Source: Hyphomonas sp.
GTDB lineage: Bacteria; Pseudomonadota; Alphaproteobacteria; Caulobacterales; Hyphomonadaceae
DNA length: 64,000 bases
Direction of reading: 5' to 3'
NCBI RefSeq assembly: GCF_013823385.1
Contig: NZ_PNMA01000005.1
Location: 1 to 64,000, forward strand
The notes under the pieces were generated by a model. The model saw nothing but the letters and a program-made list of their open reading frames with translations, had not been told where the DNA came from and did no database searches. Of the stretch, positions 9,644-21,209 are shown in pieces. The position numbers were made by a program, and so were the translations under genes. Position 1 is the stretch's first letter, and each line of letters begins with the position of its first letter.

Positions 9644-10477
9644 ATGTCGAAACTGACGCCCCTTCCCCTCGTGATTCTTGCCAGCGCCCTTGTGGTGACG
9701 GCGTGCGCCTCGAGCCGCCGCAATCCCGAGCTTGCCTATGTCGAGCGCCCGGTGGAGCAGCTCTACAATCAGGGCACCGACCGGCTGGACCGCCGCGATT
9801 ACACCCGCGCCAAGCTGTTCTTCGAGGAAGTCGAGCGCCAGCACCCCTATTCGGAATGGGCCCGCCGCGCGATGGTGATGTCGGCCTATGCCTCCTATCG
9901 CTCGCGCGATTACACCACCTCCATCTCCGGCGCGCAGCGGTACCTCTCGCTCCATCCGGGCGGCTCGGAAGCTGAATACGCTTATTACCTGATCGCTCTG
10001 AACTATTTCGACCAGATCACCGATGTCGGCCGCGACCAGGCGACCACCGAAAGCGCACGCAACGCCTTTCTGGAGGTCATCCGCCGCTATCCCGACAGCG
10101 AGTATGCCCGCGACGCCCGGGTCAAGCTCGACATGGTCAACGACCAGCTCGCCGGTAAGGAAATGACCATCGGCCGCTGGTATCTGCGCTCCAACCAGAC
10201 GCTGGCCGCCGTCAACCGCTTCCGCCGCGTGGTCACCGAATATCAGACCACCTCTCACGCCGAGGAAGCGCTCCACCGCCTCGTTGAAGCCTATCTCACC
10301 CTCGGCCTGCGCGATCAGGCGCTCGCCGCCGGCGCCACGCTCGGCCACAACTATCCGGGCAGCGACTGGTACAAGATGAGCTACCAGCTGCTGACGAATG
10401 AGGGGCTCAACCCCGAGACCGTCGACGAGACCACCCGCCGGTCCTTCCTTCAGCGGCTGATCCCCGGCGGCAAGTAA
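9644..10477 (+). CDS. bamD: Outer-membrane assembly lipoprotein BamD
   Basis: TPR lipoprotein of the BAM complex that folds beta-barrel proteins into the outer membrane. The start at 9644 gives 277 residues with a lipoprotein signal whose lipobox ends VVTAC (Cys about residue 21). TPR-like helices follow: QLYNQGTDRLDRRDYTRAKL, then HPYSEWARRAMVMSAYASY, and further repeats to about residue 260. A longer frame from 9563 would add 27 residues ahead of the signal peptide and is rejected. GAGG precedes the chosen ATG by 9 nt. It lies after lpxC and before ligA/recN, the usual neighbourhood. Confidence 0.93.
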   Translation: MSKLTPLPLVILASALVVTACASSRRNPELAYVERPVEQLYNQGTDRLDRRDYTRAKLFFEEVERQHPYSEWARRAMVMSAYASYRSRDYTTSISGAQRYLSLHPGGSEAEYAYYLIALNYFDQITDVGRDQATTESARNAFLEVIRRYPDSEYARDARVKLDMVNDQLAGKEMTIGRWYLRSNQTLAAVNRFRRVVTEYQTTSHAEEALHRLVEAYLTLGLRDQALAAGATLGHNYPGSDWYKMSYQLLTNEGLNPETVDETTRRSFLQRLIPGGK

Positions 10478-10496
10478 CCGCCGGGCCGCCGGCCCG

Positions 10497-14284
<3,788 letters not shown>

Positions 14285-14399
14285 GAAGGGGCTGATACCA
14301 CGAGAACAAAATGAGAACAACCAGAATCATGGGCTTGCGCGCAGAGGCCACTTCGCCCCATCTTCGGCCCCGGCGCTGCGGGGCGCATCAGGAGGCGGG

Positions 14400-15131
14400 G
14401 TGCAGATAAGGCGCGCGCAGATCATGGCAGGCTTCAAGGGCGCGGGGCTCGCCATCGTCGCGCTCCTCATCCTCTGCTTCTGGTATCTGGGCGCGGCCTG
14501 GCTGTCGGGAAAACTGCCGCTCGGCGGGCGGGCCCAGGCCGAGGAGCCGGGCGCGCCGGTCACCTATCTCTGCGAAGCGCCCTTCCACACCGACATCGCC
14601 CTCCCCCTCCACGACCCCCTGTTCGACTGGGCCGCCGAATTGAAAGACGAGCTGCCTGCCTGGCTGCCGCCGGACACCTACGTCCTCTTCGGCTGGGGCG
14701 ACTTGGTCTTCTTCACGCGCGTGCTGCAGCCCGAGGACATGACCCCCGGCCGCGTCCTCAGCGCGCTTGCCGGGCTGAACGAGACCGCCGTGCGCATCGT
14801 GCCGGTGGATGGCGGCTCGGTGGACGAGTTCTGCGCGCCCATTCAGGTCGACAGTGAAGGCCGCGCCGCCCTGATCGCGCATATCCGCGAGACCTTCGAG
14901 CGGGACAGTGCCGGCGAGCTGCAGATGATCCCGACGCCGGTGCCGGGCGAAATCCTGGTCCGTGCCCGGGGCCGCTACAGCATGTTCAACACCTGCAACC
15001 AGTGGACAGCCGCCGCCCTCGGCAAGGCCGGCCTGCCGCGCGCCCTCTTCGCCCCCTTCGCATGGAACGTTACGTCACCCTTGCAAGCCCGGCTGGAGAC
15101 GGATACCGAGGAGGTAACTCTATACAACTAG
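14400..15131 (+). CDS. DUF2459-family membrane-anchored protein
   Basis: Conserved protein of unknown function. One N-terminal membrane segment (GLAIVALLILCFWYLGAAW) anchors a domain that lies outside the cytoplasm. It includes YLCEAPFHTDIALPL, FGWGD, and a C-terminal MFNTCNQWTAAALGKAGLP stretch typical of DUF2459, whose Cys and His residues recall papain-like or NlpC-like arrangements (inference). The GTG at 14400 is chosen because GGAGG stands 4 nt ahead; the ATG at 14424 lacks a ribosome site. The gene diverges from recN and is followed 19 bases later by the fucosidase gene. Confidence 0.75.
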   Translation: MQIRRAQIMAGFKGAGLAIVALLILCFWYLGAAWLSGKLPLGGRAQAEEPGAPVTYLCEAPFHTDIALPLHDPLFDWAAELKDELPAWLPPDTYVLFGWGDLVFFTRVLQPEDMTPGRVLSALAGLNETAVRIVPVDGGSVDEFCAPIQVDSEGRAALIAHIRETFERDSAGELQMIPTPVPGEILVRARGRYSMFNTCNQWTAAALGKAGLPRALFAPFAWNVTSPLQARLETDTEEVTLYN

Positions 15132-15150
15132 ATTAATGGGAGGAGTTAGA

Positions 15151-16275
15151 ATGATTGGTCCGAATGGCCGCCCCTGTCCGGAATGGTTCGCCAAGCCCCA
15201 GCTCGGCATCTTCATCCACTGGGGCATGTTCACCATCCCCGCCTGGGCCCCGCGCGGCCGCGCCATCCACGAGCTTCATGGCGACGACTATTATATGAGC
15301 GCGGTGATGACCCCCTATTCGGAATGGTATGACAATGCCGTCCGCGTCGAAGGCAGCGAAACGCGCAAACGCCATCTGGAGCTTTACGGAGACAAACCGT
15401 ACAAGGACTTCTTCCCCGAATTCGATGCCCAGTCGCAGAAGTTCAATGCCGATGAATGGGCCGATTTCTTCGTCGAATGCGGCGCCACCCATTGCGTCTT
15501 CGTCACCAAGCATCATGACGGCCTCTGCCTCTGGCCGACGGAAGTTGAAAACCCCCACCGCCCCGGCTGGCATACAGAGCGCGACTTTGTCGGTGAGCTC
15601 GCTGATGCCGTGCGCGCCCGCGGCCTGCGCTTTGGCCTTTATTATTCCGGCGGCCTCGACTGGACCTTCCGCGACACGCCGATTGCCAATCTCGGAGACA
15701 TGTTCGCCTGCGTCCCCACCGAGCAGGATTACCGCGACTATGCCCTCGCCCAGGCGAAAGAACTGATCGATCGCTACAAGCCCTCGATCTTCTGGAACGA
15801 CATCGCCTGGCCCAATGGCGAGGATGTGCCTGTGCTGCTGGACTATTATTACAAGGCCGTGCCCGATGGCGTCACCAATGACCGCTGGCTCGGCGCGCAC
15901 GACTTCTTCAATTCCCTGCGCCATGACGAAACCCGCAAGGGCTTCAACGACATGATGAAGGAACGCTCCGCCGGCGGCGCGCAGGAAGAAACCCCCGCGC
16001 CGTATGCGGATTATCGCTGCGTCGAATTCGGCCTCGGCGTCGTGCCCAGGGAACACAAATGGGAGGCCTGCCGCGGCCTCGGCCTCGGCTTTGGCTACAA
16101 CTCGGCGGAAATCCCGGAAGACTATATGACCAGCGGCGAGGTGATCGCCCTCTATAAGGACGTCACCTCAAAGCGCGGCAACCTGCTGATCAATATCGGC
16201 CCCCTCGCCGATGGCACGATCCCGGACCTGCAGAAAGCCCCGCTGCGCGCATTGGGTCAGTATCTGAAGGGCTGA
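15151..16275 (+). CDS. Alpha-L-fucosidase (GH29)
   Basis: Retaining glycoside hydrolase cleaving alpha-L-fucosyl residues. The start at 15151 follows GGGAGGAG with a 5-base spacer; an upstream ATG at 15136 is rejected. The 374-residue barrel shows WFAKPQLGIFIHWG at the N-terminus, YVTKHHDG-like FVTKHHDGLCLWPT, and the nucleophile region SIFWNDIAWPNGE (Asp in WND). The C-terminal NLLINIGPLADGTIP is also typical. No signal peptide is seen, so it probably acts in the cytoplasm on imported oligosaccharides, unlike many secreted members. No fucose catabolism genes stand nearby. Confidence 0.88.
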   Translation: MIGPNGRPCPEWFAKPQLGIFIHWGMFTIPAWAPRGRAIHELHGDDYYMSAVMTPYSEWYDNAVRVEGSETRKRHLELYGDKPYKDFFPEFDAQSQKFNADEWADFFVECGATHCVFVTKHHDGLCLWPTEVENPHRPGWHTERDFVGELADAVRARGLRFGLYYSGGLDWTFRDTPIANLGDMFACVPTEQDYRDYALAQAKELIDRYKPSIFWNDIAWPNGEDVPVLLDYYYKAVPDGVTNDRWLGAHDFFNSLRHDETRKGFNDMMKERSAGGAQEETPAPYADYRCVEFGLGVVPREHKWEACRGLGLGFGYNSAEIPEDYMTSGEVIALYKDVTSKRGNLLINIGPLADGTIPDLQKAPLRALGQYLKG

Positions 16276-16286
16276 CGGCGGCGGGC

Positions 16287-16757
16287 TTAGCCCGCCCGCT
16301 CCACCACATCGGCCACCGGCCGGCGCCGCGCGCCGTGCCGGCCCTTGAAGCGCACCTTCTGGCCCACCCGCACATGCGCCCGCCCCGGCGCCAGCCGGAA
16401 CTGCACCGGGCTTTTCACGCGGTCACACCGGATAAGGCCCACGGCCCTCTGCCGGTCGAGATGGATCACATTGCCTGACACCCATTCGTCCGGGTCCAGG
16501 TCTGGCGCGCGGGCCGGGCCGGACGCTACCTGCGCCAGCATCACCATGGCCGGGCCATCCGACAGCGCCCCCGTCACAGCCCCCTCTGCCGCCAGCGGCC
16601 CCTTCGCCCCGCGCCCGCCCGCCAGCCGCGCCACCAACACAACCGCCAGAACCAGGATCAGCGCCCCCGCCAGCCCCACCACGAGCATCCGCGCCGTCTC
16701 ATCCCACGCCGCCGGCAACAGCGATGTCACCGGCCTCAGTATTTCCTGAATATCCAA
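16287..16757 (-). CDS. Membrane-anchored protein with a cold-shock/OB-like C-terminal domain
   Basis: Not a named family that I recognise. The TTG at 16757 is chosen because GGGAGG precedes it by 5 nt; earlier codons in frame look non-coding. The 156 residues contain one membrane segment (about 24-46, MLVVGLAGALILVLAVVLVA), a linker, and a basic domain of about 60 residues (SGNVIHLDRQRAVGLIRC to PVADVVE). The domain's spacing of Gly, Val and Phe resembles a cold-shock OB fold (GLI strand, VGQKVRFKG strand), but RNP aromatic residues are missing. The arginine-rich end suggests nucleic-acid or phosphate contacts; this is inference. Confidence 0.55.
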   Translation of the reverse strand: MDIQEILRPVTSLLPAAWDETARMLVVGLAGALILVLAVVLVARLAGGRGAKGPLAAEGAVTGALSDGPAMVMLAQVASGPARAPDLDPDEWVSGNVIHLDRQRAVGLIRCDRVKSPVQFRLAPGRAHVRVGQKVRFKGRHGARRRPVADVVERAG

Positions 16758-16887
16758 GTCTGCCTCCCTCAAGCCCCAACAAGGATTAGATCGCCGCCCG
16801 CCCCCGCCAAGCACCGCCGCAATTTTCCGCAATCGGAACCTTCCCGCTGCCTGAATTTTGGGCAGCTTGTTCGCGCCCATTGCCGGG

Positions 16888-16923
16888 CAAACAAAAACGC
16901 CCCAGCCTTGCGGGCCGGGGCGT
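16888..16923 (-). terminator. Rho-independent terminator of the aminopeptidase gene
   Basis: On the minus strand ACGCCCC (16923-16917) pairs with GGGGCGT (16903-16897), followed by TTTTTGTTT. It lies 25 bases beyond the aminopeptidase stop, in the right direction. Confidence 0.75.
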
Positions 16924-16948
16924 CTGGGTCTCGTCTGTGGCGGCGAAA

Positions 16949-18760
16949 TCAGATCTTCGCGCAGGCTTTCTTCAGCCAGTCTTTCACCTCGCCGTCGAGC
17001 TTGCGGCCGAGCAGTTTCAGAACGCGCTTGTGATAGTCGTTCACATATTTGCGCTCCTCCTTCGTCAGCATCTTCACATCGATCAGGTCACGGGCCAGCG
17101 GCGCAAAGGTCAGGCATTCAAAGCCGAGCATCGCAATCTCCCCGCCCGGAATATCCTCCGCAGGCGTCACATATTGCAGATTCTCGATGCGGATGCCGTA
17201 TTCCCCGGCCTTGTAGAAGCCCGGCTCGTTGGAAACGATCATCCCCGGCATCAGCGGCACCGGGTTCCACGGCTTGGCAATCCGGTGGGGCCCTTCATGC
17301 ACGCCGAGATAAACCCCCACGCCATGGCCGGTGCCATGCTGATAGTCGAGCCCCGCCTGCCACAGCGCATGGCGCGCCAGTACGTCCAGATGCGTCCCCG
17401 TGGTGCCCGGCGGAAAGCGCACGGTCGCCAGCGCAATATGCCCCTTCAGCACGCGGGTATAGTTCGCGCGCATTTCCTCCGTAGGCGTCCCGATCGGCAC
17501 GGTGCGCGTCACATCCGTCGTCCCGTCAAGATACTGGCCGCCCGAATCGATCAGGAACAGAGAGCCGCGCGCCAGCTTCCGGTCAGAGGCCGTGGAAACG
17601 CGGTAATGCGGCAGCGCGCCATTCGGCCCCGCCCCGGAGATCGACGGGAAGGAGAGATCGTTGAGATTGCCGAGTTCCTCGCGAAAGGCTTCCAGCTTCA
17701 CCACCGCGTCAATCTCGGTCACCTCCCCGCTCTGCGCCTCGGTGTCGAGCCAGTGGAGGAAGCGCGTCAGCGCCACCCCGTCGCGGATATGCGCCGCCGT
17801 CGTGCCCTTGATCTCCGCTTCATTCTTGCACGCCCGCGGCAGTGCCACCGGGTCGCGCTGGCGCAGGATGGTGGCGCCCGCCTCCTTCAGCGCATCAAAG
17901 AACCAGGCCGAAGCCACATCCGGATCAAGGCTCACCGTCTTGCCCGAAAGGCCTTTAAGTCCCTCGTCCAGCTTGCTCAGCGGGCGGAGCGTTACCCGGT
18001 TGCCAAGGTGCCGGCGCAGCGCCGCGTCGGTCTTCTCCTCATCGATGAACAGCTCTGCCGATCCATCCGCCTTGAGGATCGCCCGCCCCAGCGGCAGCGG
18101 CGTACAGCTTACGTCCCCGCCCCGGATGTTGAATGCCCAGGCAAGCGAGGCCGGCGAAGTCAGCACCGCCGCATCCGCCCCGTCGCGGGCGAGCTGCGCG
18201 CCAACCGCTTCCAGCTTGTCGGTATGCGCCACGCCCGCATGCTTGACAGCCTGCGGAACAACTTTTGCCATCGGCTGGGGCGGGCGGTCTTTCCAGGCCG
18301 CATCAATCGGGTTCTCGGTCACCGCCACCAGCTCGGCCCCGGCCTTCGCTGCGGCCGCTGCCAGCGCGGCCACATCGTTCGGGCTCATCAGGCGCGGGTC
18401 ATACCCCACCTTCTTGCCCTTCAGGCTCTGCTGCGCCAGCCAGCCAAACGCGCCGGGGTCGGGAATGCCCACCACCTCGAACAGCGCCGGGTCCGTCTGG
18501 TCGCCGGCCTGCAGCGTGTAGCGTCCGTCGGCAAACAGCACCGCCCTGTCGGTAAACACGAAGGCGGAGCCGAACGAGCCGGTAAACCCGCTCACCCAGG
18601 CCAGGCGCTCATTCGCGTCGGGCAGGTATTCGTTCTGATATTCATCGTCATGGGGCACGTAGAGGCCATCAAGGCCCTGGCGTGCGAGTTCACGGCGAAG
18701 CAGCGGAAGATGGGCCCGGCCGTCCTGCGGCCCACCCTTGATGTCGAATGTCTGTCTCAT
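16949..18760 (-). CDS. pepP: Xaa-Pro aminopeptidase (M24B, aminopeptidase P)
   Basis: Metallopeptidase that removes the N-terminal residue before proline. The 603 residues match the long three-domain form. Two creatinase-like N-terminal domains (from about residue 10, with YVPHDDEYQNEYLP and GRYTLQAGDQ) precede the pita-bread catalytic domain with metal ligands in LIDSGGQYLDGTTDVTRT (two Asp), GTGHGVGVYLGVHEGP (His), NEPGFYKAGEYGIRIEN (Glu) and FECLTFAPL (Glu). The start at 18760 has AAGGGG just ahead. A perfect inverted repeat lies 10 bases upstream and a terminator follows, so it is probably monocistronic. The symbol is by family. Confidence 0.9.
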   Translation of the reverse strand: MRQTFDIKGGPQDGRAHLPLLRRELARQGLDGLYVPHDDEYQNEYLPDANERLAWVSGFTGSFGSAFVFTDRAVLFADGRYTLQAGDQTDPALFEVVGIPDPGAFGWLAQQSLKGKKVGYDPRLMSPNDVAALAAAAAKAGAELVAVTENPIDAAWKDRPPQPMAKVVPQAVKHAGVAHTDKLEAVGAQLARDGADAAVLTSPASLAWAFNIRGGDVSCTPLPLGRAILKADGSAELFIDEEKTDAALRRHLGNRVTLRPLSKLDEGLKGLSGKTVSLDPDVASAWFFDALKEAGATILRQRDPVALPRACKNEAEIKGTTAAHIRDGVALTRFLHWLDTEAQSGEVTEIDAVVKLEAFREELGNLNDLSFPSISGAGPNGALPHYRVSTASDRKLARGSLFLIDSGGQYLDGTTDVTRTVPIGTPTEEMRANYTRVLKGHIALATVRFPPGTTGTHLDVLARHALWQAGLDYQHGTGHGVGVYLGVHEGPHRIAKPWNPVPLMPGMIVSNEPGFYKAGEYGIRIENLQYVTPAEDIPGGEIAMLGFECLTFAPLARDLIDVKMLTKEERKYVNDYHKRVLKLLGRKLDGEVKDWLKKACAKI

Positions 18761-18770
18761 GCCCCTTCAT

Positions 18771-18786
18771 AGCGCCAACTGGCGCT
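18771..18786. promoter_or_regulatory. Perfect inverted repeat before the aminopeptidase start
   Basis: AGCGCCA (18771-18777) and TGGCGCT (18780-18786) flank two bases. It lies 10 nt upstream of the aminopeptidase ATG, in its 5' leader. It could be an operator or a small leader hairpin; no regulator is recognised. Confidence 0.35.
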
Positions 18787-18908
18787 GCCGGAAAGCAAGC
18801 AAGCTATGCAAATAAGCATGGAAAAACGTCACATTCCATACTGTTTTGTTTAGCTCGCACCCTATATAGGCCGCACACAAACATTGCTGCGCCGCAGCAA
18901 AATGATAA

Positions 18909-18923
18909 TTAACAAGGTATTAA
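18909..18923. promoter_or_regulatory. Perfect TTAA-N7-TTAA (CtrA-type) site
   Basis: TTAACAAGGTATTAA matches the CtrA full-site consensus exactly. It overlaps the AAGG ribosome site of the small gene that starts at 18925, so binding there would block rather than promote expression, or the site is incidental in this AT-rich leader. Confidence 0.4.
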
Positions 18924-18924
18924 A

Positions 18925-19116
18925 ATGAAAACCGAAATTAACCTCTCGCCGTCGGCCGATATGGTGATCGAGAGCGTCCTGCGCCCGGCAATGGACACCC
19001 AGGCTGCGCCCGCCGCAGCGCCTGCCGCGCATGAAAGCGCCCGCGACGCCCTCGTCCGCCTCAACATCCTGGCCCGCCGCCAGCAACGCTGGGATCGCCG
19101 CGCCGCCCGCGCCTGA
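18925..19116 (+). CDS. Small hypothetical protein, 63 residues
   Basis: Unrecognised. The short frame begins MKTEINLSPSADMVIE, passes through an Ala/Pro-rich middle (about residues 25-37) and ends in a basic helix (LVRLNILARRQQRWDRRAARA). AAGG stands 8 nt before the ATG and the leader is AT-rich, both in favour of a real gene, while the body has the high-GC codon use of the neighbours. A perfect CtrA-type site overlaps its ribosome site. The basic tail could bind nucleic acid or membrane; no function can be assigned. Confidence 0.5.
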   Translation: MKTEINLSPSADMVIESVLRPAMDTQAAPAAAPAAHESARDALVRLNILARRQQRWDRRAARA

Positions 19117-19221
19117 TCCGTCCTTATTCGCCTGCCGCTCCACACCCTCCCATCGGGGGCGGCAGCTGAAGATCGCCCGGCCAGGCGTCCTCCCCCCACG
19201 CGCCGGCGCGATCCCCTCCCC

Positions 19222-19245
19222 GCCCATCCCTCCCCAGGGATGGGC
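19222..19245. other. Ten-base-pair hairpin between convergent genes
   Basis: GCCCATCCCT (19222-19231) and AGGGATGGGC (19236-19245) form a perfect stem with a CCCC loop, between the small gene and prmA, which converge. It probably limits read-through from either side, although no T-run follows. Confidence 0.45.
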
Positions 19246-19292
19246 CGGAGGGCCAAGGGGGCTCTTCTAAAATTGGATTGGGGCCGAACCCC

Positions 19293-20150
19293 TCACCCCT
19301 TCTTCCGGAACACCAGCGTTGACCAGCCGTCGCGCTTGATGCGTTTCTGGAAGAGGAGGTTGTGCCCCTCATAGGCAGCGCGCACCGGCCCGGCCTGATG
19401 ATGCAGCAGCCCCGAAAGGATGATCGTCGCCCCCGGCGCCGACAGCCGCTCGATCTCGCCGGCAAGGCCGATCAGCGGCTTCATCAGGATATTGGCAAAT
19501 ACCGTATCATAGGGGCCTGCCTGCCGGATCGCCGGATTGTTGGCGCCTGCCACATGATGCACGAAGAAACGGCTCACCTGGTTCTTCTTCGCATTCTCGC
19601 GCGCCACGAATACCGAGTCCCGGTCAATGTCGCTGCAGGACGCCATCTCCGCGCCGACTTTCAGCGCCGCAATCGCCAGCACGCCCGATCCCGTGCCGAG
19701 ATCCAGCACGCGCCCCGGCTTGCGATAGCGCCGCGCCTGCGCCAGTGCCAGGAGGCAGCCCAGCGTCGTGCCATGATGGCCCGTGCCGAAGGCAGGGCCC
19801 GCTTCGATCAGTACAGAGATTTTCCCGGGCGAGGACTGGGCCAGCGCATGGCTGCCCGCCACCACGAACGGCCCGGCATTCACCGGCGGCAGCCCTTCCA
19901 GCGACAGCGTCACCCAGTCGCGCTCGACAATCTCCTCGATCCGCGCGGTCAGCTCCGGGGCGGCCGCCTCGATGAGGGCGACGCATTCTTCGGCCTCTTC
20001 CATCGTTTCGCAGAAGGCGTCGATCCGCCAGGCGCCGCGCGCATCTTCCTTGGCATCGACCGCGCCTGCGGGCGAAGGGTCCGCCCAGGCGAGCGCGTCC
20101 CATGCCGTTTCCACTGGCCCCCGCGGGCCTCTTGCCGTGATCTGGTACAT
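19293..20150 (-). CDS. prmA: Ribosomal protein L11 methyltransferase
   Basis: SAM-dependent enzyme that methylates ribosomal protein L11. The 285 residues carry a divergent N-terminal substrate-recognition domain (about 1-95) and a Rossmann methyltransferase domain with motif I VLDLGTGSGVLAIAALKVGA and the catalytic-loop region DTVFANILMKPL. The linker GPAFGTGHHGTTLGCL is the PrmA hallmark. It reads away from the PRC-barrel gene. Confidence 0.9.
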   Translation of the reverse strand: MYQITARGPRGPVETAWDALAWADPSPAGAVDAKEDARGAWRIDAFCETMEEAEECVALIEAAAPELTARIEEIVERDWVTLSLEGLPPVNAGPFVVAGSHALAQSSPGKISVLIEAGPAFGTGHHGTTLGCLLALAQARRYRKPGRVLDLGTGSGVLAIAALKVGAEMASCSDIDRDSVFVARENAKKNQVSRFFVHHVAGANNPAIRQAGPYDTVFANILMKPLIGLAGEIERLSAPGATIILSGLLHHQAGPVRAAYEGHNLLFQKRIKRDGWSTLVFRKKG

Positions 20151-20290
20151 GGCGGCGCGCTTAGCAGGCCGCCCCCGCCTTGGGAAGCGGGCAAGGCGCG
20201 CCGCGCGGGCCCCATCCTAACAAAGTTTAACACAACCTCTGCGGGCCCGCGGCGTTGTAACGGGACAGCAACCCCAAAAGGAGACGATCC

Positions 20291-20656
20291 ATGCCGACAC
20301 CCTCCGGCCATACCAGCGCCATTCCCGCAAGCCGCACCATCGGCACCTCCGTCTACAACACTGCCGGCGACAAGATCGGCAAGGTCGAAGACGTGATGCT
20401 CGACAAGATGGACAATTCCATTCTCTACGCCGTTGTCGGCTTCGGCGGCTTCCTGGGCATGGGCGAGAAATACCATCCGGTTCCGTGGTCCACGCTGGAC
20501 TACAGCAAGGAGAAGGATGGCTATGTCGTGCCCTTCACCAAGGAGCAGCTGGAAGCGGCCCCGGCCGATTCCATCGACGAGCTGACCAAGAATGACGGCC
20601 ACGCCGCGCGCGACGCCGCCTACAACTACTACAAGGTCCAGCCCTACTGGCTCTGA
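20291..20656 (+). CDS. PRC-barrel domain protein
   Basis: A 121-residue soluble protein with a PRC-barrel (about residues 15-90). Typical motifs are GTSVYNTAGDKIGKVEDVML and LYAVVGFGGFLGMGEKYHPV, followed by PWSTLDY. Such stand-alone PRC proteins occur widely in alphaproteobacteria, often among stress-induced or envelope genes; their partner is unknown. The related domain also forms part of reaction-centre subunit H, whose gene puhA is in this window, but this copy is separate. AAGGAG lies before the ATG and a strong terminator follows, so it is a single-gene unit. Confidence 0.85.
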   Translation: MPTPSGHTSAIPASRTIGTSVYNTAGDKIGKVEDVMLDKMDNSILYAVVGFGGFLGMGEKYHPVPWSTLDYSKEKDGYVVPFTKEQLEAAPADSIDELTKNDGHAARDAAYNYYKVQPYWL

Positions 20657-20682
20657 TCCCCTGCCAGTAAAGCCTGGACAAG

Positions 20683-20710
20683 AAGGCGGTGGCTTCGGCC
20701 GCCGCCTTTT
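20683..20710 (+). terminator. Rho-independent terminator after the PRC-barrel gene
   Basis: AAGGCGGTGGC and GCCGCCGCCTT pair (one G-T pair) around a TTCG tetraloop and are followed by TTTTCGTTT. It sits 27 bases beyond the stop. Confidence 0.88.
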
Positions 20711-20822
20711 CGTTTGGGGAGTCCCCCGGACTCAGAAAATTACCGTTTTTCGATAAAAACTACTGGAAACGCCCCCACCGGTTCCTATATGATAATCGAT
20801 AAGACAGCAGAGGAGCCGAGCA

Positions 20823-21113
20823 ATGGCCTTCACCACCGAAGACATGATCCTGATCGAGCAGCGCGCCGCCAATGAGAAGAAGAGCGCCGGCGCCGCCTAT
20901 CTGCTCTGGTTCTTCCTGGGCTGGATCTCGGCGCACCGCTTCTATCTCGGCAAGCCGGTCACGGCGATCCTGCAGATCGTCAGCTATTTCTTCCTGATCG
21001 GCTTTGTCTGGTGGGTGCTGGACCTCTTCCTCATCCCGGCGATCATCGACCAGAAGATGGACGCCGCCCGCTCCGACGCCGCCTGGGCCATCCGCCGCAG
21101 CCGCTACGCCTGA
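20823..21113 (+). CDS. TM2-domain membrane protein
   Basis: A 96-residue inner-membrane protein. The TM2 domain (about residues 20-75) has two membrane helices: AYLLWFFLGWISAHRFYLGK, containing the characteristic aromatic HRFYLGK turn, and a second helix FFLIGFVWWVLDLFLIP. Short charged tails flank it. TM2 proteins of this size are common, of unknown role, and often single genes, as here: promoter-like AT-rich DNA with TATATGATAAT precedes it and a terminator follows. Confidence 0.85.
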   Translation: MAFTTEDMILIEQRAANEKKSAGAAYLLWFFLGWISAHRFYLGKPVTAILQIVSYFFLIGFVWWVLDLFLIPAIIDQKMDAARSDAAWAIRRSRYA

Positions 21114-21157
21114 CACTTGAACACCCCGGCGGCTGCCCTCCTCCCACAGCCGCCCCC

Positions 21158-21191
21158 AAGGCCCCGAAGCGCTCCCCCGCTCCGGGGCCTT
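21158..21191 (+). terminator. Rho-independent terminator after the TM2 gene
   Basis: AAGGCCCCG (21158-21166) pairs with CGGGGCCTT (21183-21191), followed by TCTCGTTTC. It separates the TM2 gene from the convergent lipoprotein gene. Confidence 0.7.
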
Positions 21192-21209
21192 CTCGTTTCA
21201 CCGCCCCCG

